A stretch of DNA of 64,000 nucleotides from Pseudomarimonas salicorniae (GTDB taxonomy: Bacteria > Pseudomonadota > Gammaproteobacteria > Xanthomonadales > Xanthomonadaceae), in assembly GCF_023156535.1 (NCBI RefSeq), contig NZ_JALNMH010000003.1, positions 124,001 to 188,000 on the forward strand, read 5' to 3'. The number at the start of each line of letters is the position of its first letter. Positions within the stretch are counted from its first letter, which is position 1. A program made the position numbers and the translations under genes. Shown here in pieces: positions 46,477 through 55,062 of this stretch. Under the pieces are notes generated by a model. The model had not been told where the DNA came from. It was given only the letters and a program-made list of their open reading frames with translations, and did no database searches.

Positions 46477-47565
46477 TCAGGGACTCGGCGGGTTGAACAC
46501 CGAGATCGACCAGCCCATCCGCTCATGGCCGAAATTGTTCCAGATCGGGCTCTTGCCGCCGCTGAAGCTGGTGTAGCGCGGCGCCCCTGTTCCAGTGCTG
46601 CCGCCCCACAATCCGGCAGACACCGTGCCACCGGTGTAGGTCGGGTGCACGTCGTCGGACTGGATGTAGTCGTAACTGGTGGTGGAGCTGACCAGCTTGG
46701 TGTTGGCATCGCGCAGGGTCGACTTCAGCGTCGAGGTGATTCGGGTGACATAGCTGCTCTCGCTCTCCCCGGCCACGTACTTCAGCGCCTCGGAGTCGAT
46801 CTTGCCGTCGCCGTTGCTGTCGTAGTCGCGGCCCATGTACTCGCCGAAGCTGTCCGCGCACTTGAAGCCCTTCTGCCGGGCGTACTCGCACATCCAGTAG
46901 TTCATCTTGACCAGTGCCGGCAGGAAGCGGTCACGCAGGTTGACCGTCTGCCCGGTAGCCGAGTCGCGGCAGCTGCTCTGCACGTTGTCGGCGTTGTAGC
47001 CCGGATAATAGAGGTTGGCGATCACCTTGAGCCGGGTGTTGGGGTGGGCGTTGGCGTTGATGTAGTCCATCGCCGCGGCGACATAGGTCTTGCAGTTGTT
47101 GACCGCGGTATCCAGCACCGAATAGTTGCAGGTACCACTCTGCCCCTTGAAGCTGGTTCGTGCCTGCAGGCCGTCGTTGCCGCACATTTCGAACGTCACC
47201 ACGCGGGTGGTGCTCGCCTGCATGTAGGACCGCTCACCGACGATCTTGTTCTGGTAGACGTCGGACGCGACCGCGCCCGACTTGGTCCGCCGGATGCTCT
47301 CGATATCGGCGTTCCAAAGAGCCGAGAGATACTCGGCGTCCACCGTCGGCGCCGAGTAGCGGGCGGCATTGCTCACCGACCCGTTGTAGCCGGCATAGAT
47401 CGAATCGCCATAGGCGACGATGCGGTACTTGGCCGTGGTGCCCGACCGGTCAACGGTCCAGGACACGTTCTGGTTGAGGGTGCTGGCGGCACCCTGGGCG
47501 CTGAAGACGAGCACGGCACAGGCAGACAGCAGCCTCACGCGGCTGCCGCGACGACGGTCAAACAT
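46477..47565 (-). CDS. Secreted SGNH/GDSL-family hydrolase
   Basis: About 362 residues. The start at 47565 has GGGAGG upstream; an ATG-like frame extension to 47598 is unlikely. A signal peptide (RLLSACAVLVFSAQGAAS) precedes the mature enzyme. SGNH blocks are in order: block I YGDSIYAG (nucleophile Ser55 from this start), block III MCGNDGLQ (Gly and Asn of the oxyanion hole) and block V SDDVHPT (catalytic Asp and His). Such enzymes are extracellular esterases, lipases or carbohydrate deacetylases. Eight or nine Cys suggest disulfides and a periplasmic or extracellular location. The specific substrate is unknown. The membrane protein gene follows directly downstream. Confidence 0.82.
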   Translation of the reverse strand: MFDRRRGSRVRLLSACAVLVFSAQGAASTLNQNVSWTVDRSGTTAKYRIVAYGDSIYAGYNGSVSNAARYSAPTVDAEYLSALWNADIESIRRTKSGAVASDVYQNKIVGERSYMQASTTRVVTFEMCGNDGLQARTSFKGQSGTCNYSVLDTAVNNCKTYVAAAMDYINANAHPNTRLKVIANLYYPGYNADNVQSSCRDSATGQTVNLRDRFLPALVKMNYWMCEYARQKGFKCADSFGEYMGRDYDSNGDGKIDSEALKYVAGESESSYVTRITSTLKSTLRDANTKLVSSTTSYDYIQSDDVHPTYTGGTVSAGLWGGSTGTGAPRYTSFSGGKSPIWNNFGHERMGWSISVFNPPSP

Positions 47566-47955
47566 GGTTCCCCTCCCAAGGAATGGTGTGTGCAACACGC
47601 AAGGCCTCCGGCATCGGCACGGATAGCCCTTGAAGCGAACAGCACGAGGTCCCCGGGCAGGCGAGTGCCGCGGACCGTTTCCCCCGCCTCCATACGCTAG
47701 GGTCGGGTGACGCAGGCTGTCACGCCGCAGCGCAGCAAGGTCGGCGCTGACAACGAAATCGACCGTTCCGCGCCGCCGCGAATCAGCCCTTCCCGGCTTG
47801 GCCGCAGCGCCCGCCGGCGTTCATCTACCCAAGACCCCGCCGCACGACAAAGCGCCTCGTGACACCCTCCGCCGCCTTGCGGCGCCGGGAACGGGAGAGG
47901 CGCGGCGTCGGCGGACTCCCGCCGGCAGTCCGATCGGACCTGCCAGGGCGCCGGC
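47566..47955. other. Intergenic region, no gene seen
   Basis: About 390 bp between the SGNH hydrolase start and the stop of the universal stress protein gene. It must contain the SGNH hydrolase promoter. A short inverted GCCGCGCCTCTCCCG/CGGGAGAGGCGCGGC-like stretch lies near 47893. Nothing else is recognisable. Confidence 0.5.
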
Positions 47956-48393
47956 TCAGCGCGCGCGCACAGGTACCAGCAGCACCGGCAGCGCGCTTGA
48001 GCGCAGGACCGCCTGGCTGGTGCTGCCGACGATCAGATCGAACACCGCCCCATGGCCGTGGGTCCCCATGATGATCAGGTCGACGGCGAGTCTTTCCGCT
48101 TCGTCGAGGATGGCCTGGGCGATCGAACCCTGGATCTGCAGCGCGGTGACCTCCATCCCCTCGTCACGAAGTGCCCGGGCATGGGCCTGGATCTGCCCAT
48201 GGTCGCGGCGGTGCGCCTCTGCCACCTGGTCGCGCACGACCTGGGGCCCGGCTTCATAGCCGACGAAGTCAGGCTCCGGCTCGGCCACGTGCAGCAGCCA
48301 CAGGCTCGCCGCGGTGGCCCGGGCCATGCCCTTTGCCACCTCGAGTACCTGCGCCGATGAGCCGCTCAGATCCAGCGCTACCAGCAGTTTCAT
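47956..48393 (-). CDS. Universal stress protein (UspA family)
   Basis: 145 residues, start supported by GGAGG (CGGGAGGAAGGACG before the ATG). The first strand MKLLVALDLSGSS and the ATP-binding signature GTHGHGAVFDLIVGSTSQAV (the G-x-H-G-x9-G-S/T pattern) are intact, so it should bind ATP. UspA proteins act as ATP- or AMP-binding stress regulators in the cytoplasm. The gene is a single transcription unit or the first after the MBOAT/SGNH pair, whose stop lies 40 bp upstream. There is no obvious functional link to either neighbour. Confidence 0.92.
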   Translation of the reverse strand: MKLLVALDLSGSSAQVLEVAKGMARATAASLWLLHVAEPEPDFVGYEAGPQVVRDQVAEAHRRDHGQIQAHARALRDEGMEVTALQIQGSIAQAILDEAERLAVDLIIMGTHGHGAVFDLIVGSTSQAVLRSSALPVLLVPVRAR

Positions 48394-48432
48394 CGTCCTT
48401 CCTCCCGTTGGCGGTGCAGGACAGTGCCAAGC

Positions 48433-49536
48433 CTATCGCGGGTCGGCGGCGTCGCCACGCGCCGCCTCGACGGCGTGGTACAGGGCCTCGGTGTAGCGCT
48501 CCGCATCGGCCGGCGAAAGGTGCGACCACTCGGGCAGGTGCAGCCCCTGCATGTCGGGGAAATCCTCGAAGTGGATGCCCGGCACACCGGCGCGCTCCAC
48601 CAGCGGATCCCATGTGCGGGCGCGGGGGAACACCCGCTGCTCGAACTCGTAGTAGGCACCATCGCTGGGGGGGCGCACGAGGATCACCTCCACCCCGCGC
48701 TGGCGCAAGGTGTCGATCGCCGCGACCGTCTCGGCGATCTGCTCTTCCAGCACCTTGGCCGGATCCATGCCCGGTGGCGGCGGCAGCTCAAAGAACTGGG
48801 ACCAGATATCCCGGGCCAGCTGGGCATAGGCGGGATCCTTGAGCAGCTTGTCCCACATCCGCGAGTTGCGGTCGGGCTCGTTCACCATCAGGCGGCGCAC
48901 ATCGAGCAGATTCATGACGCCGGCGCGCGCAGGCCAGGGCTGGCGGGCAAGCACGGTGAACAGTGCGTAGTCGCCCTGATAGAAGGCGAGCCATGGTTCG
49001 AGCAGATGCATCGACAGCCATTGGCCGATGCGCTGCGACGGGGTTTCCCGCCGATAGTGGTCTAGCGCATCGCCGCGAAAGCGGAAGCCTGAGAAAAACA
49101 CGTCCGGGGCGACGCCCACGAGCAGGCTTCCGGAGAAATCCGGGTCATTGGCGAGATCCTGCAGGAAGGGCAAGGGCGTGGTGCCCTCCAGGGCGAGCTG
49201 GATGGGGCGCTGCCCGCTCAGCCGCTCCCAGACATGCAGCTGTACGTCGAACAGCACCCGGGAGGAACCCAGCAGGACCAGCGCATCGCCCTCGCCCTCG
49301 TCGATCCGGCGCCGCTGTATCGCCCACAGACCGGCGCTGTTGCGCATGGAGGGCTCCGAGCCGAAGTCGCGCCAGTAAGCCTCCCAGCCGATCAGCCCGG
49401 CGGCGCAGAGCAGCAGGCTCACCACCCAGGACAGGCCCAGCCGGGTGGAGGGAAGCGCCCGCTGCGGCGGGTCGGCGGCGGCGGGGGCCTGCGCCCCGGT
49501 CGGGTCGCGCTCAGAACTGGAAGTAGATGAAGGCAT
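48433..49536 (-). CDS. SGNH-type O-acyl-transfer partner of the MBOAT protein
   Basis: 367 residues. It has an N-terminal membrane anchor (LSWVVSLLLCAAGLIGWEAYW, about 34-54) and a periplasmic domain with a GSSR block (LVLLGSSRVLFDVQLHVW, nucleophile Ser) and a late EWSHLSPADAERY block supplying the catalytic His, the arrangement of AlgX/DltD-type SGNH proteins. Its ATG (49536) overlaps the end of the MBOAT gene by 26 bp and has GGGAGG upstream. In alginate, peptidoglycan and teichoic-acid systems, such a protein takes the acyl group from the MBOAT partner and transfers it to the polymer outside the membrane. The polymer here is unknown because no polysaccharide genes flank the pair. Confidence 0.75.
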   Translation of the reverse strand: MPSSTSSSERDPTGAQAPAAADPPQRALPSTRLGLSWVVSLLLCAAGLIGWEAYWRDFGSEPSMRNSAGLWAIQRRRIDEGEGDALVLLGSSRVLFDVQLHVWERLSGQRPIQLALEGTTPLPFLQDLANDPDFSGSLLVGVAPDVFFSGFRFRGDALDHYRRETPSQRIGQWLSMHLLEPWLAFYQGDYALFTVLARQPWPARAGVMNLLDVRRLMVNEPDRNSRMWDKLLKDPAYAQLARDIWSQFFELPPPPGMDPAKVLEEQIAETVAAIDTLRQRGVEVILVRPPSDGAYYEFEQRVFPRARTWDPLVERAGVPGIHFEDFPDMQGLHLPEWSHLSPADAERYTEALYHAVEAARGDAADPR

Positions 49537-50932
49537 TGCTACCTCCCTGGGTCACGAGGATGGCCAGCAGCATCAGGCCCCAAAGCATCCCGACGACGGC
49601 CGCAGGCAGTCGCTGCACGGCCTCGTGCAGCTGGCGATCGCGCATATGCCAGTGCAGCGCGAGCATGAGGCCGACCGGCACCAGGCTGCTGACCATCAGC
49701 CAGTGGGTCAGCACCGGCGCGCCGTCGGGGGTAATCAGCAGCATGCTCTTGAGCAGGCGCGCAGCGGTGGGGAAATCCTGCGCGCGGAAGAAGACCCAGG
49801 TGATGTTGACCAGGAAGTAGGTGAGCAGCGCCAGGCCGAGCCGCGACAGCCAGCGATCCCACAAGGCCCAGTGGCCGATGCGTGCGCGAAGGAATCGTTC
49901 GGCGGCCAGATACAGCCCGTGCAGGCCACCCCAGACCACGAAGGTCCAGGCAGCGCCGTGCCAAAGGCCGCCGAGCAACATGGTCAGCATCAGGTTGACG
50001 TAGGTTCGCCCGGGCCCCTTGCGATTGCCTCCGAGCGGCACGTAGAGGTAGTCGCGCAGCCAGCTCGACAGGGATATATGCCAGCGTCGCCAGAAGTCGC
50101 TGAAGCCGACTGCCGCGTAGGGAAAACGGAAGTTGTCCGGCAGCGAGAAGCCCAGCACCAGGGCCGCGCCGATTGCCGTGGTGGTGTAGCCGGCAAAGTC
50201 ACAGAAGATCTGTGCCGAGAAGGCCAGCGTTCCGATCCAGGCATCGACGGGGGCAACGCCCTGGCCTGCACCGAACACCTCGTCGGCGGCCGGCGCCAGC
50301 ATGCCGTCGGCCACGACGACCTTCTGGAACAGCCCGAGCACCATCAGCATCAGCCCCCAGCCGACCTGCCGCGCGGTGGCGATGCAGGGCCGGGCGAACT
50401 GCGGGATAAGGTGGGTGGGACGGACGATGGGACCTGCGACCAGCTGCGGGAAGAAGGTCACGAACAGGGCGAAATCCAGGAACGAGCCGGTCGGCCGGGC
50501 ACGGCGCAGGTACACGTCCAGCGTGTAGGCCATGGTCTGGAACGTGTAGAAACTGATTCCGACCGGCAGCACGATGTCCCACTCTGCAGGCTGGTAGGCG
50601 ATGCCTGCGGCGTTCATCGCCTCGGTGAAGTTCTCCAGTACGAAGCCGCCGTACTTGAAGTAGCCAAGCATGCCGAGATTGACCGCGATCGAGGCCCACA
50701 ACAGCAGCCGCCGCCTGCCGGGCGAGTCGGACTCATGGATCCGTCGCGCAAGGAACCAGTCGGCGAGCGTCGAGATCCACAACAGGATCACGAAGGGCGG
50801 ATTCCAGGCCGCGTAGAACAGATAGCTCGCGACGAGCAGGTTGCCCTTCTTCACCGTCCACGCAAACGGCATGCGGTGAAGGGCCACCACCAACGCGAAG
50901 AAGGCGACGAAAGTCAGCGAGTTGAAAAGCAC
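49511..50932 (-). CDS. MBOAT-family O-acyltransferase (AlgI/DltB-like)
   Basis: About 473 residues from a GTG at 50932 preceded by GGAAGGA; an upstream in-frame start exists at 51022 but adds a non-conserved stretch. The protein is polytopic, with the first helix LTFVAFFALVVALHRMPFA and the DltB/AlgI core YFKYGGFV, then FWRRWHISLSSWLRDYLYVP and the invariant active-site His in MLLGGLWHGAAWTF. It carries an acyl group, commonly acetyl, across the inner membrane. Gene order with the SGNH partner immediately downstream matches polysaccharide O-acetylation modules. The promoter lies in the short gap before the next divergent gene. Confidence 0.88.
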   Translation of the reverse strand: MLFNSLTFVAFFALVVALHRMPFAWTVKKGNLLVASYLFYAAWNPPFVILLWISTLADWFLARRIHESDSPGRRRLLLWASIAVNLGMLGYFKYGGFVLENFTEAMNAAGIAYQPAEWDIVLPVGISFYTFQTMAYTLDVYLRRARPTGSFLDFALFVTFFPQLVAGPIVRPTHLIPQFARPCIATARQVGWGLMLMVLGLFQKVVVADGMLAPAADEVFGAGQGVAPVDAWIGTLAFSAQIFCDFAGYTTTAIGAALVLGFSLPDNFRFPYAAVGFSDFWRRWHISLSSWLRDYLYVPLGGNRKGPGRTYVNLMLTMLLGGLWHGAAWTFVVWGGLHGLYLAAERFLRARIGHWALWDRWLSRLGLALLTYFLVNITWVFFRAQDFPTAARLLKSMLLITPDGAPVLTHWLMVSSLVPVGLMLALHWHMRDRQLHEAVQRLPAAVVGMLWGLMLLAILVTQGGSNAFIYFQF

Positions 50933-51099
50933 CGGTCCTTCCCCCCGAAGGCCGCGCGGAAACGGCAGCCTACGCGCCTGCCGGAGCGATTGCACGGAAT
51001 TGCTGCGCGCGCCACTCAGCACGACGATCCGCCGACGCCGGGCCCGCCCGCGCTGAAGACGCTACAGTAGCGGTCGTTCCCAAGCCATGCTCCGACGCG

Positions 51100-52596
51100 A
51101 TGCCGCCTGCAACCCTTGCCATGCTGCCGGCCGCCGAGCTGCCCGCCGGACTCAGGCAGCTCACCGATCCGGCCACGCCCCTGCCATCCGGCTGGCTGCT
51201 CATCGGCGAGGGCCTCTCGCCGTTGCTGCCTCCGCTGCTGAAGACCCTCGCGGCCTGGGCTGCGGGCCTGGTGTTCGCGCTCGGCATCTCCGGCGCAGCG
51301 ACTGCGCTGGCCTGGATCTACGCATCGATCGCCCTGGCCTGCTTCGGCTACAGCGTCCTGCCCGGGCGTAAGGCCTGGGCCGCGATAGAGCAGCGCCGCG
51401 CCTTTCGCGCCGGTCGCTGGCGCCGCGGCTTGCATCTAGGGCCCGATGCGCTGCTGCTCTGGGACGGCTCCCGGGGCGTGGCCTTCAACCGCAGCGAGAT
51501 CGATTCGGTGCAACGGGTAGAGGTGGAGATCGCCGTGCGCCCGGCCAAGGGCCCGCCGCGCAAGCGTATCGAGCATCGCTGCGAACTGGCGATCCGAAGA
51601 GATGGTGCGCCACCCTCGGGGCTGCCGCTGCCGATGATCGACCCCGGCAGCGCCGATCCGGACCATGCTGGCGGCGCGGTCGTGGCAATCGAGCGCTGGG
51701 TGGCGGGCGGGGCGCCCCGCACGGGCGCCGCTGGTCACGGCGCGCTCCGCGCCTGGGTGCGGAACCTGGCGTGGGGACACGGCCTGCTGCTTGCCGCCTC
51801 CGTTCTCGGCCTGCTTGGCACCACCCTGGCCGCTGCCGTCTTCGGCATCTCAAGCGGCGCCCTGCTTGGGCTGCTGGTCGGTTTTCCTGCCTTCCTGCTC
51901 TTCCCTCTGATCCTGCATCGCTCGATCGGTGCCCGGCTGGCACGTGACGCGAGGGGGCGGCCGGTTGGCTGGGGCTACATCATCTGCCTGGGTCTGGCCG
52001 CGATGCTGTTGATCATCGGCGGGTCGAATGTGGCCGGCCACCTGCAATGGCAGCTCCGCGCCAGCGAGGCGCCGCCGCTGGACGCCGGCGCGATCGCAGC
52101 CGAACGCGGTGCGATGCGGCTGTATCCGTGGACTGCGGAGCTGACGCCCACTGCCGCCCCTATCGGCCACTACGCCCACCGCCGCTACCTGGGCGACGGG
52201 CGCTGGATCGAATCGAGCTACTACGTGGCGCCACTCGACGGACAGCGCGGCTGCCTCTGGCTGGGGCTCAGGACGGGTGAAGGGGCCGCGTCGGCGCGCT
52301 CGAGATCCCGACTGCTCAACGATCGTAGCGACTGGCTGCTGCCGGTCGCCGGCCTTGAGGCCTCAGGCTTCACGCAGGCCGTCGAAGCCGCGCGCCGGCA
52401 GGCCGGCGGCGCCCTGCCCGGCTGCGAGTCGGCCCGGGTCATGCAGGCCTCGCCCTCCCTCAACCAGCTGCGGCTCGACACCCTCGGGCAACTAGCGTTG
52501 CTGATTGCGCTGTCGCATCTGTTGCCGGCGCTGGCCCTGCTGGTCTGGGCAGCCTGGCGAGCCGACCGGCGACCACCGCTGCGGCGGGCCACTTAG
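51100..52596 (+). CDS. Multi-pass membrane protein of unknown function
   Basis: 498 residues with about six hydrophobic segments, including LLKTLAAWAAGLVFALGISG, GLLLAASVLGLLGTTLAAAV and LLALSHLLPALALLVWAAW-type C-terminal stretches. A cytoplasmic-looking block with LHLGPDALLLWDGSRGVAFN follows the first helices and could be a PH-like or beta-barrel domain. No catalytic motif is visible and I recognise no family. It is transcribed divergently from the MBOAT gene with about 170 bp between starts. Confidence 0.6.
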   Translation: MPPATLAMLPAAELPAGLRQLTDPATPLPSGWLLIGEGLSPLLPPLLKTLAAWAAGLVFALGISGAATALAWIYASIALACFGYSVLPGRKAWAAIEQRRAFRAGRWRRGLHLGPDALLLWDGSRGVAFNRSEIDSVQRVEVEIAVRPAKGPPRKRIEHRCELAIRRDGAPPSGLPLPMIDPGSADPDHAGGAVVAIERWVAGGAPRTGAAGHGALRAWVRNLAWGHGLLLAASVLGLLGTTLAAAVFGISSGALLGLLVGFPAFLLFPLILHRSIGARLARDARGRPVGWGYIICLGLAAMLLIIGGSNVAGHLQWQLRASEAPPLDAGAIAAERGAMRLYPWTAELTPTAAPIGHYAHRRYLGDGRWIESSYYVAPLDGQRGCLWLGLRTGEGAASARSRSRLLNDRSDWLLPVAGLEASGFTQAVEAARRQAGGALPGCESARVMQASPSLNQLRLDTLGQLALLIALSHLLPALALLVWAAWRADRRPPLRRAT

Positions 52597-52672
52597 CCCA
52601 TCGATTGATCAATCAACTCTTCGCGACGGACACAGCATCCCGCCGCCCTCGACAGAAGCGGCCGTGGGCAAT

Positions 52673-52806
52673 CATAGGGTGCGCCTCGGCGCACCAACCC
52701 CGCGTGGCGGACTGCCGCGGTCGGTCGCCGGGCATCGCTGCCGCGCGCATCGGGGTGCTGTCGAAGCTTGCGATACCGCGCGGTACACCCAGGCGCACCC
52801 TATGGG
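52673..52806 (+). repeat. Family-C palindrome, single copy
   Basis: Arms ATAGGGTGCGCCTCGGCGCACC-like and the complement ending GGCGCACCCTATGG lie about 110 bp apart, at the 3' ends of the convergent genes at 51100-52596 and 52810-53160. A stem-loop of this kind at a convergent junction may act as a bidirectional terminator. Confidence 0.65.
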
Positions 52807-52809
52807 GCC

Positions 52810-53160
52810 TCAGTGCACCGAGCCGCCGGGCACGGCGGCGTCGCCTTCGCCACCGGAGCCCTTGATGGTGACCTTGAGATCGGCGCGCGCCAGCAGGGCG
52901 TGCTGCAGCAGGGCGGTGAGAAGAACCGCGCGCTCCTGGGCGGGAATCACGAAGCAGATCCAGCCCAGTCCGGTGTGGCGGATGCGCAGCAGGCTGCCCT
53001 GCTCGACCAGGCTGACGCTCCAGGCCGGGTTGACCTGGGCGGTCCAGGGGTCGGGCGGCTGGGTACTGACCTTGGGCTCGAGTTCGGCACGCCGTTTGGC
53101 GGCCTCGACGATCAACTCGTCCAGTTCCCCGGCCGACAGTTCCATCAGGTTGAAGCGCAT
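52810..53160 (-). CDS. Small soluble protein of unknown function
   Basis: 116 residues. The start at 53160 follows AAGGAA at about seven bases; the longer frame to 53316 runs through repeat DNA. The N-terminus MRFNLMELSAGELDELIVEA suggests a helix, and the later region SLVEQGSLLRIRHTGLGWIC, FVIPAQERAVLLTALLQHALL reads like a compact alpha/beta fold. No motif recognised. Confidence 0.6.
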   Translation of the reverse strand: MRFNLMELSAGELDELIVEAAKRRAELEPKVSTQPPDPWTAQVNPAWSVSLVEQGSLLRIRHTGLGWICFVIPAQERAVLLTALLQHALLARADLKVTIKGSGGEGDAAVPGGSVH

Positions 53161-53494
53161 GACCGGTTCCTTCGGGCTGCGTGCGATTGGGCGCAGCCAG
53201 CCTATCACCCGCGGGTGACAAGCCCTGCGTTCGGCCCAGGGATTGCGCGCTTTGCGTAGGAGCGGACATGGCCGCGACCGCGGAGATTCGCTCTGGCCGC
53301 GGTCTGTGGTGAACACGAGACGCTGCGGTCGCGCCCGTGTGCGCTCCTACGAAAACGGGCTTCGTTGGATGTCGCAGATACTGCGGGGGCGCAGACATAC
53401 CGGTGCCGGCGAAGGGCGCTGAACAAGCGCTTGCGACCGTCCAACGGAGCGCCGTAGAGGCGTTGAAGGGTCGGTTGGATGGGGCCGTCGGGGG
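53161..53494. other. Intergenic region with a family-B palindrome
   Basis: About 330 bp between the small protein and the lipase-like gene stop. It contains the family-B palindrome at 53256-53350 and otherwise nothing I can identify. Confidence 0.55.
53256..53350 (+). repeat. Family-B palindrome, single copy
   Basis: Arms GTAGGAGCGGACATGGCCGC and its partner ending GTGTGCGCTCCTAC flank a middle with CTCTGGCCGCGGTCTGTGGT, which is the same middle as in the full composite copies. It is therefore a bare B module without A or C. Confidence 0.65.
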
Positions 53495-54931
53495 CTAGAC
53501 ATCAACGACCTCTCCGCCCGGCGACTGCCGCTTGAACGATTTTTTCCCGTCACTGGCCGGCTCGAAACGCAGGGCCTCGGCGTCGACGGTGCGGCGCAGG
53601 GTGATGTCGACGTAGACCGTCTCGTTCGGCCGGATGTAGCGCTCGAACTGCTCGCGGCCGAGGCGGAACTCGGCGCGGGTATAGCCGGCGAACACGTCCG
53701 GGCGCTCGGTGCCCGGCGCGCCGAAGTGCGGGCGGGCGTGGATATGGAAACCCATCTCGTCGACCTTCCTGAGCTGCTCGTAGTCGAGGTAATAGACGAG
53801 GGCATGGCTCTTCTCGTTCTTCTGCTTGTCGACGAAGAACCCCTTGGGCAGCGTATCGGGCTCGAAACCCTTGCCGAGCAGGAACAGGTCGTAGTCGCTG
53901 ATGACCCGGCCCTCGTCGTCGCGGATCCGGAACACCAGCATCACGAAGCGGCGCAGCACGCCGCCGTACTGGCTGTTGGCATGGGCGCGCTGGGTCTCCT
54001 CGGTGAAGGTCGCGGCCTCTTCGAGCAGCCGATCGTACTCGGCCGGGCTGTCGACCTTGAGGCAGCGCAGCAGCTGCTCCACCACTGGTTTGCGCGCGAC
54101 GTTTCCCGGCTTGACGCTGCGCATGATGCCGATGTCCTCGCCCGAATGGCTCGCGCCCGGAATCACGAAGAACGGGCTGGGGTCCGGCCGCGCCGCGAGC
54201 CCGGGCCGCACCGCAAGCGCGTGGGCCTTGCCGAAATGGCCTTCGATCAGCTCGTCGCCGCGCTGGTCCAGGCGGAAGTAGGTGTAGTTCATGTTGGCCG
54301 CGGCCAGGCGTACCACACCGTCCGAGCCCTTCTCGACCAGGTAGCTGTTGAGGAAGTCGTAGAACTTGTTGTCCACGGTCTCGCCGCTGAGCACGCAGGG
54401 CCAGTAGCGGGTGCCGCGGGCCTGGTGTCGGGTTGTGCGATCGGCGAGGTCGCAGGCCCCATCGCTGCCAAGGCACAGCCAGTCGAGCACGCCCTGGCCG
54501 GGCTCGACGCCGCCGAACCAGGATTTGATCCGCCCCAGCCGGCTCTTGCCGATCACCGCCAGCGCCGACCCGTGGTTGGCTGGTGCCAGCATGAGCAGGT
54601 GGCGCAGCGGGCAGTCGCCGAGGTTGCGCGGACCGTAGTAGCGGTCGACCCAGCGCCGCACCACCGGGCCACCGGTCGAGTGGGTGATGCAGGAGAAACT
54701 CGCCGGCGCACCCAGGTCTTGCGTGATCGCGTGCTGCATGGCGCGGGCCAGGTCGTCGAGGGTGACCTCGTCGTGGAAGCTGATGTATCGCCCGAGCCAG
54801 AGATCCTTGACCTCGATCTCCAGCCCGGCCGCGGCAGCCTGCTGCTGCAGCGCCTCGGGCAGCCCGCCGTAGGTGTCGGTGTGGGTCACACTCCATCCGT
54901 GCACGAAGGCCAGCACGCGCTTCTTGCTCAT
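53495..54931 (-). CDS. Alpha/beta-hydrolase, phospholipase/lipase-like
   Basis: 478 residues from an ATG at 54931 that follows GGGGAGGGG; the longer frame to 55030 lacks a good start. The first strand VLAFVHGWSVTHTDTYGGLP gives the oxyanion HG motif, and residues 80-90 contain the nucleophile elbow SCITHSTGGPVVRRW (Ser85 in a G/T-H-S-T-G context). A later His in GASHSGEDIG could complete the triad. The last 160 residues (FVMLVFRIRDDEGRVISDYD onward) look like a separate beta-rich domain. The N-terminus has no signal peptide, so it may be cytosolic or exported by a non-Sec route. Similar proteins with an HGW start are annotated as lipases or phospholipases. Confidence 0.72.
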   Translation of the reverse strand: MSKKRVLAFVHGWSVTHTDTYGGLPEALQQQAAAAGLEIEVKDLWLGRYISFHDEVTLDDLARAMQHAITQDLGAPASFSCITHSTGGPVVRRWVDRYYGPRNLGDCPLRHLLMLAPANHGSALAVIGKSRLGRIKSWFGGVEPGQGVLDWLCLGSDGACDLADRTTRHQARGTRYWPCVLSGETVDNKFYDFLNSYLVEKGSDGVVRLAAANMNYTYFRLDQRGDELIEGHFGKAHALAVRPGLAARPDPSPFFVIPGASHSGEDIGIMRSVKPGNVARKPVVEQLLRCLKVDSPAEYDRLLEEAATFTEETQRAHANSQYGGVLRRFVMLVFRIRDDEGRVISDYDLFLLGKGFEPDTLPKGFFVDKQKNEKSHALVYYLDYEQLRKVDEMGFHIHARPHFGAPGTERPDVFAGYTRAEFRLGREQFERYIRPNETVYVDITLRRTVDAEALRFEPASDGKKSFKRQSPGGEVVDV

Positions 54932-55062
54932 CGCCCCTCCCCGTTCTCGTTCTTCCGCCCCATCCTGCCAGTGTCGCCTCGGCAGCAGATCTCGCACGAG
55001 GCTTTGTCGGCGCCCGGGCCTAGCGGCCATACTCGCCCCATGATCTCGTATGGCGGCCTTCC

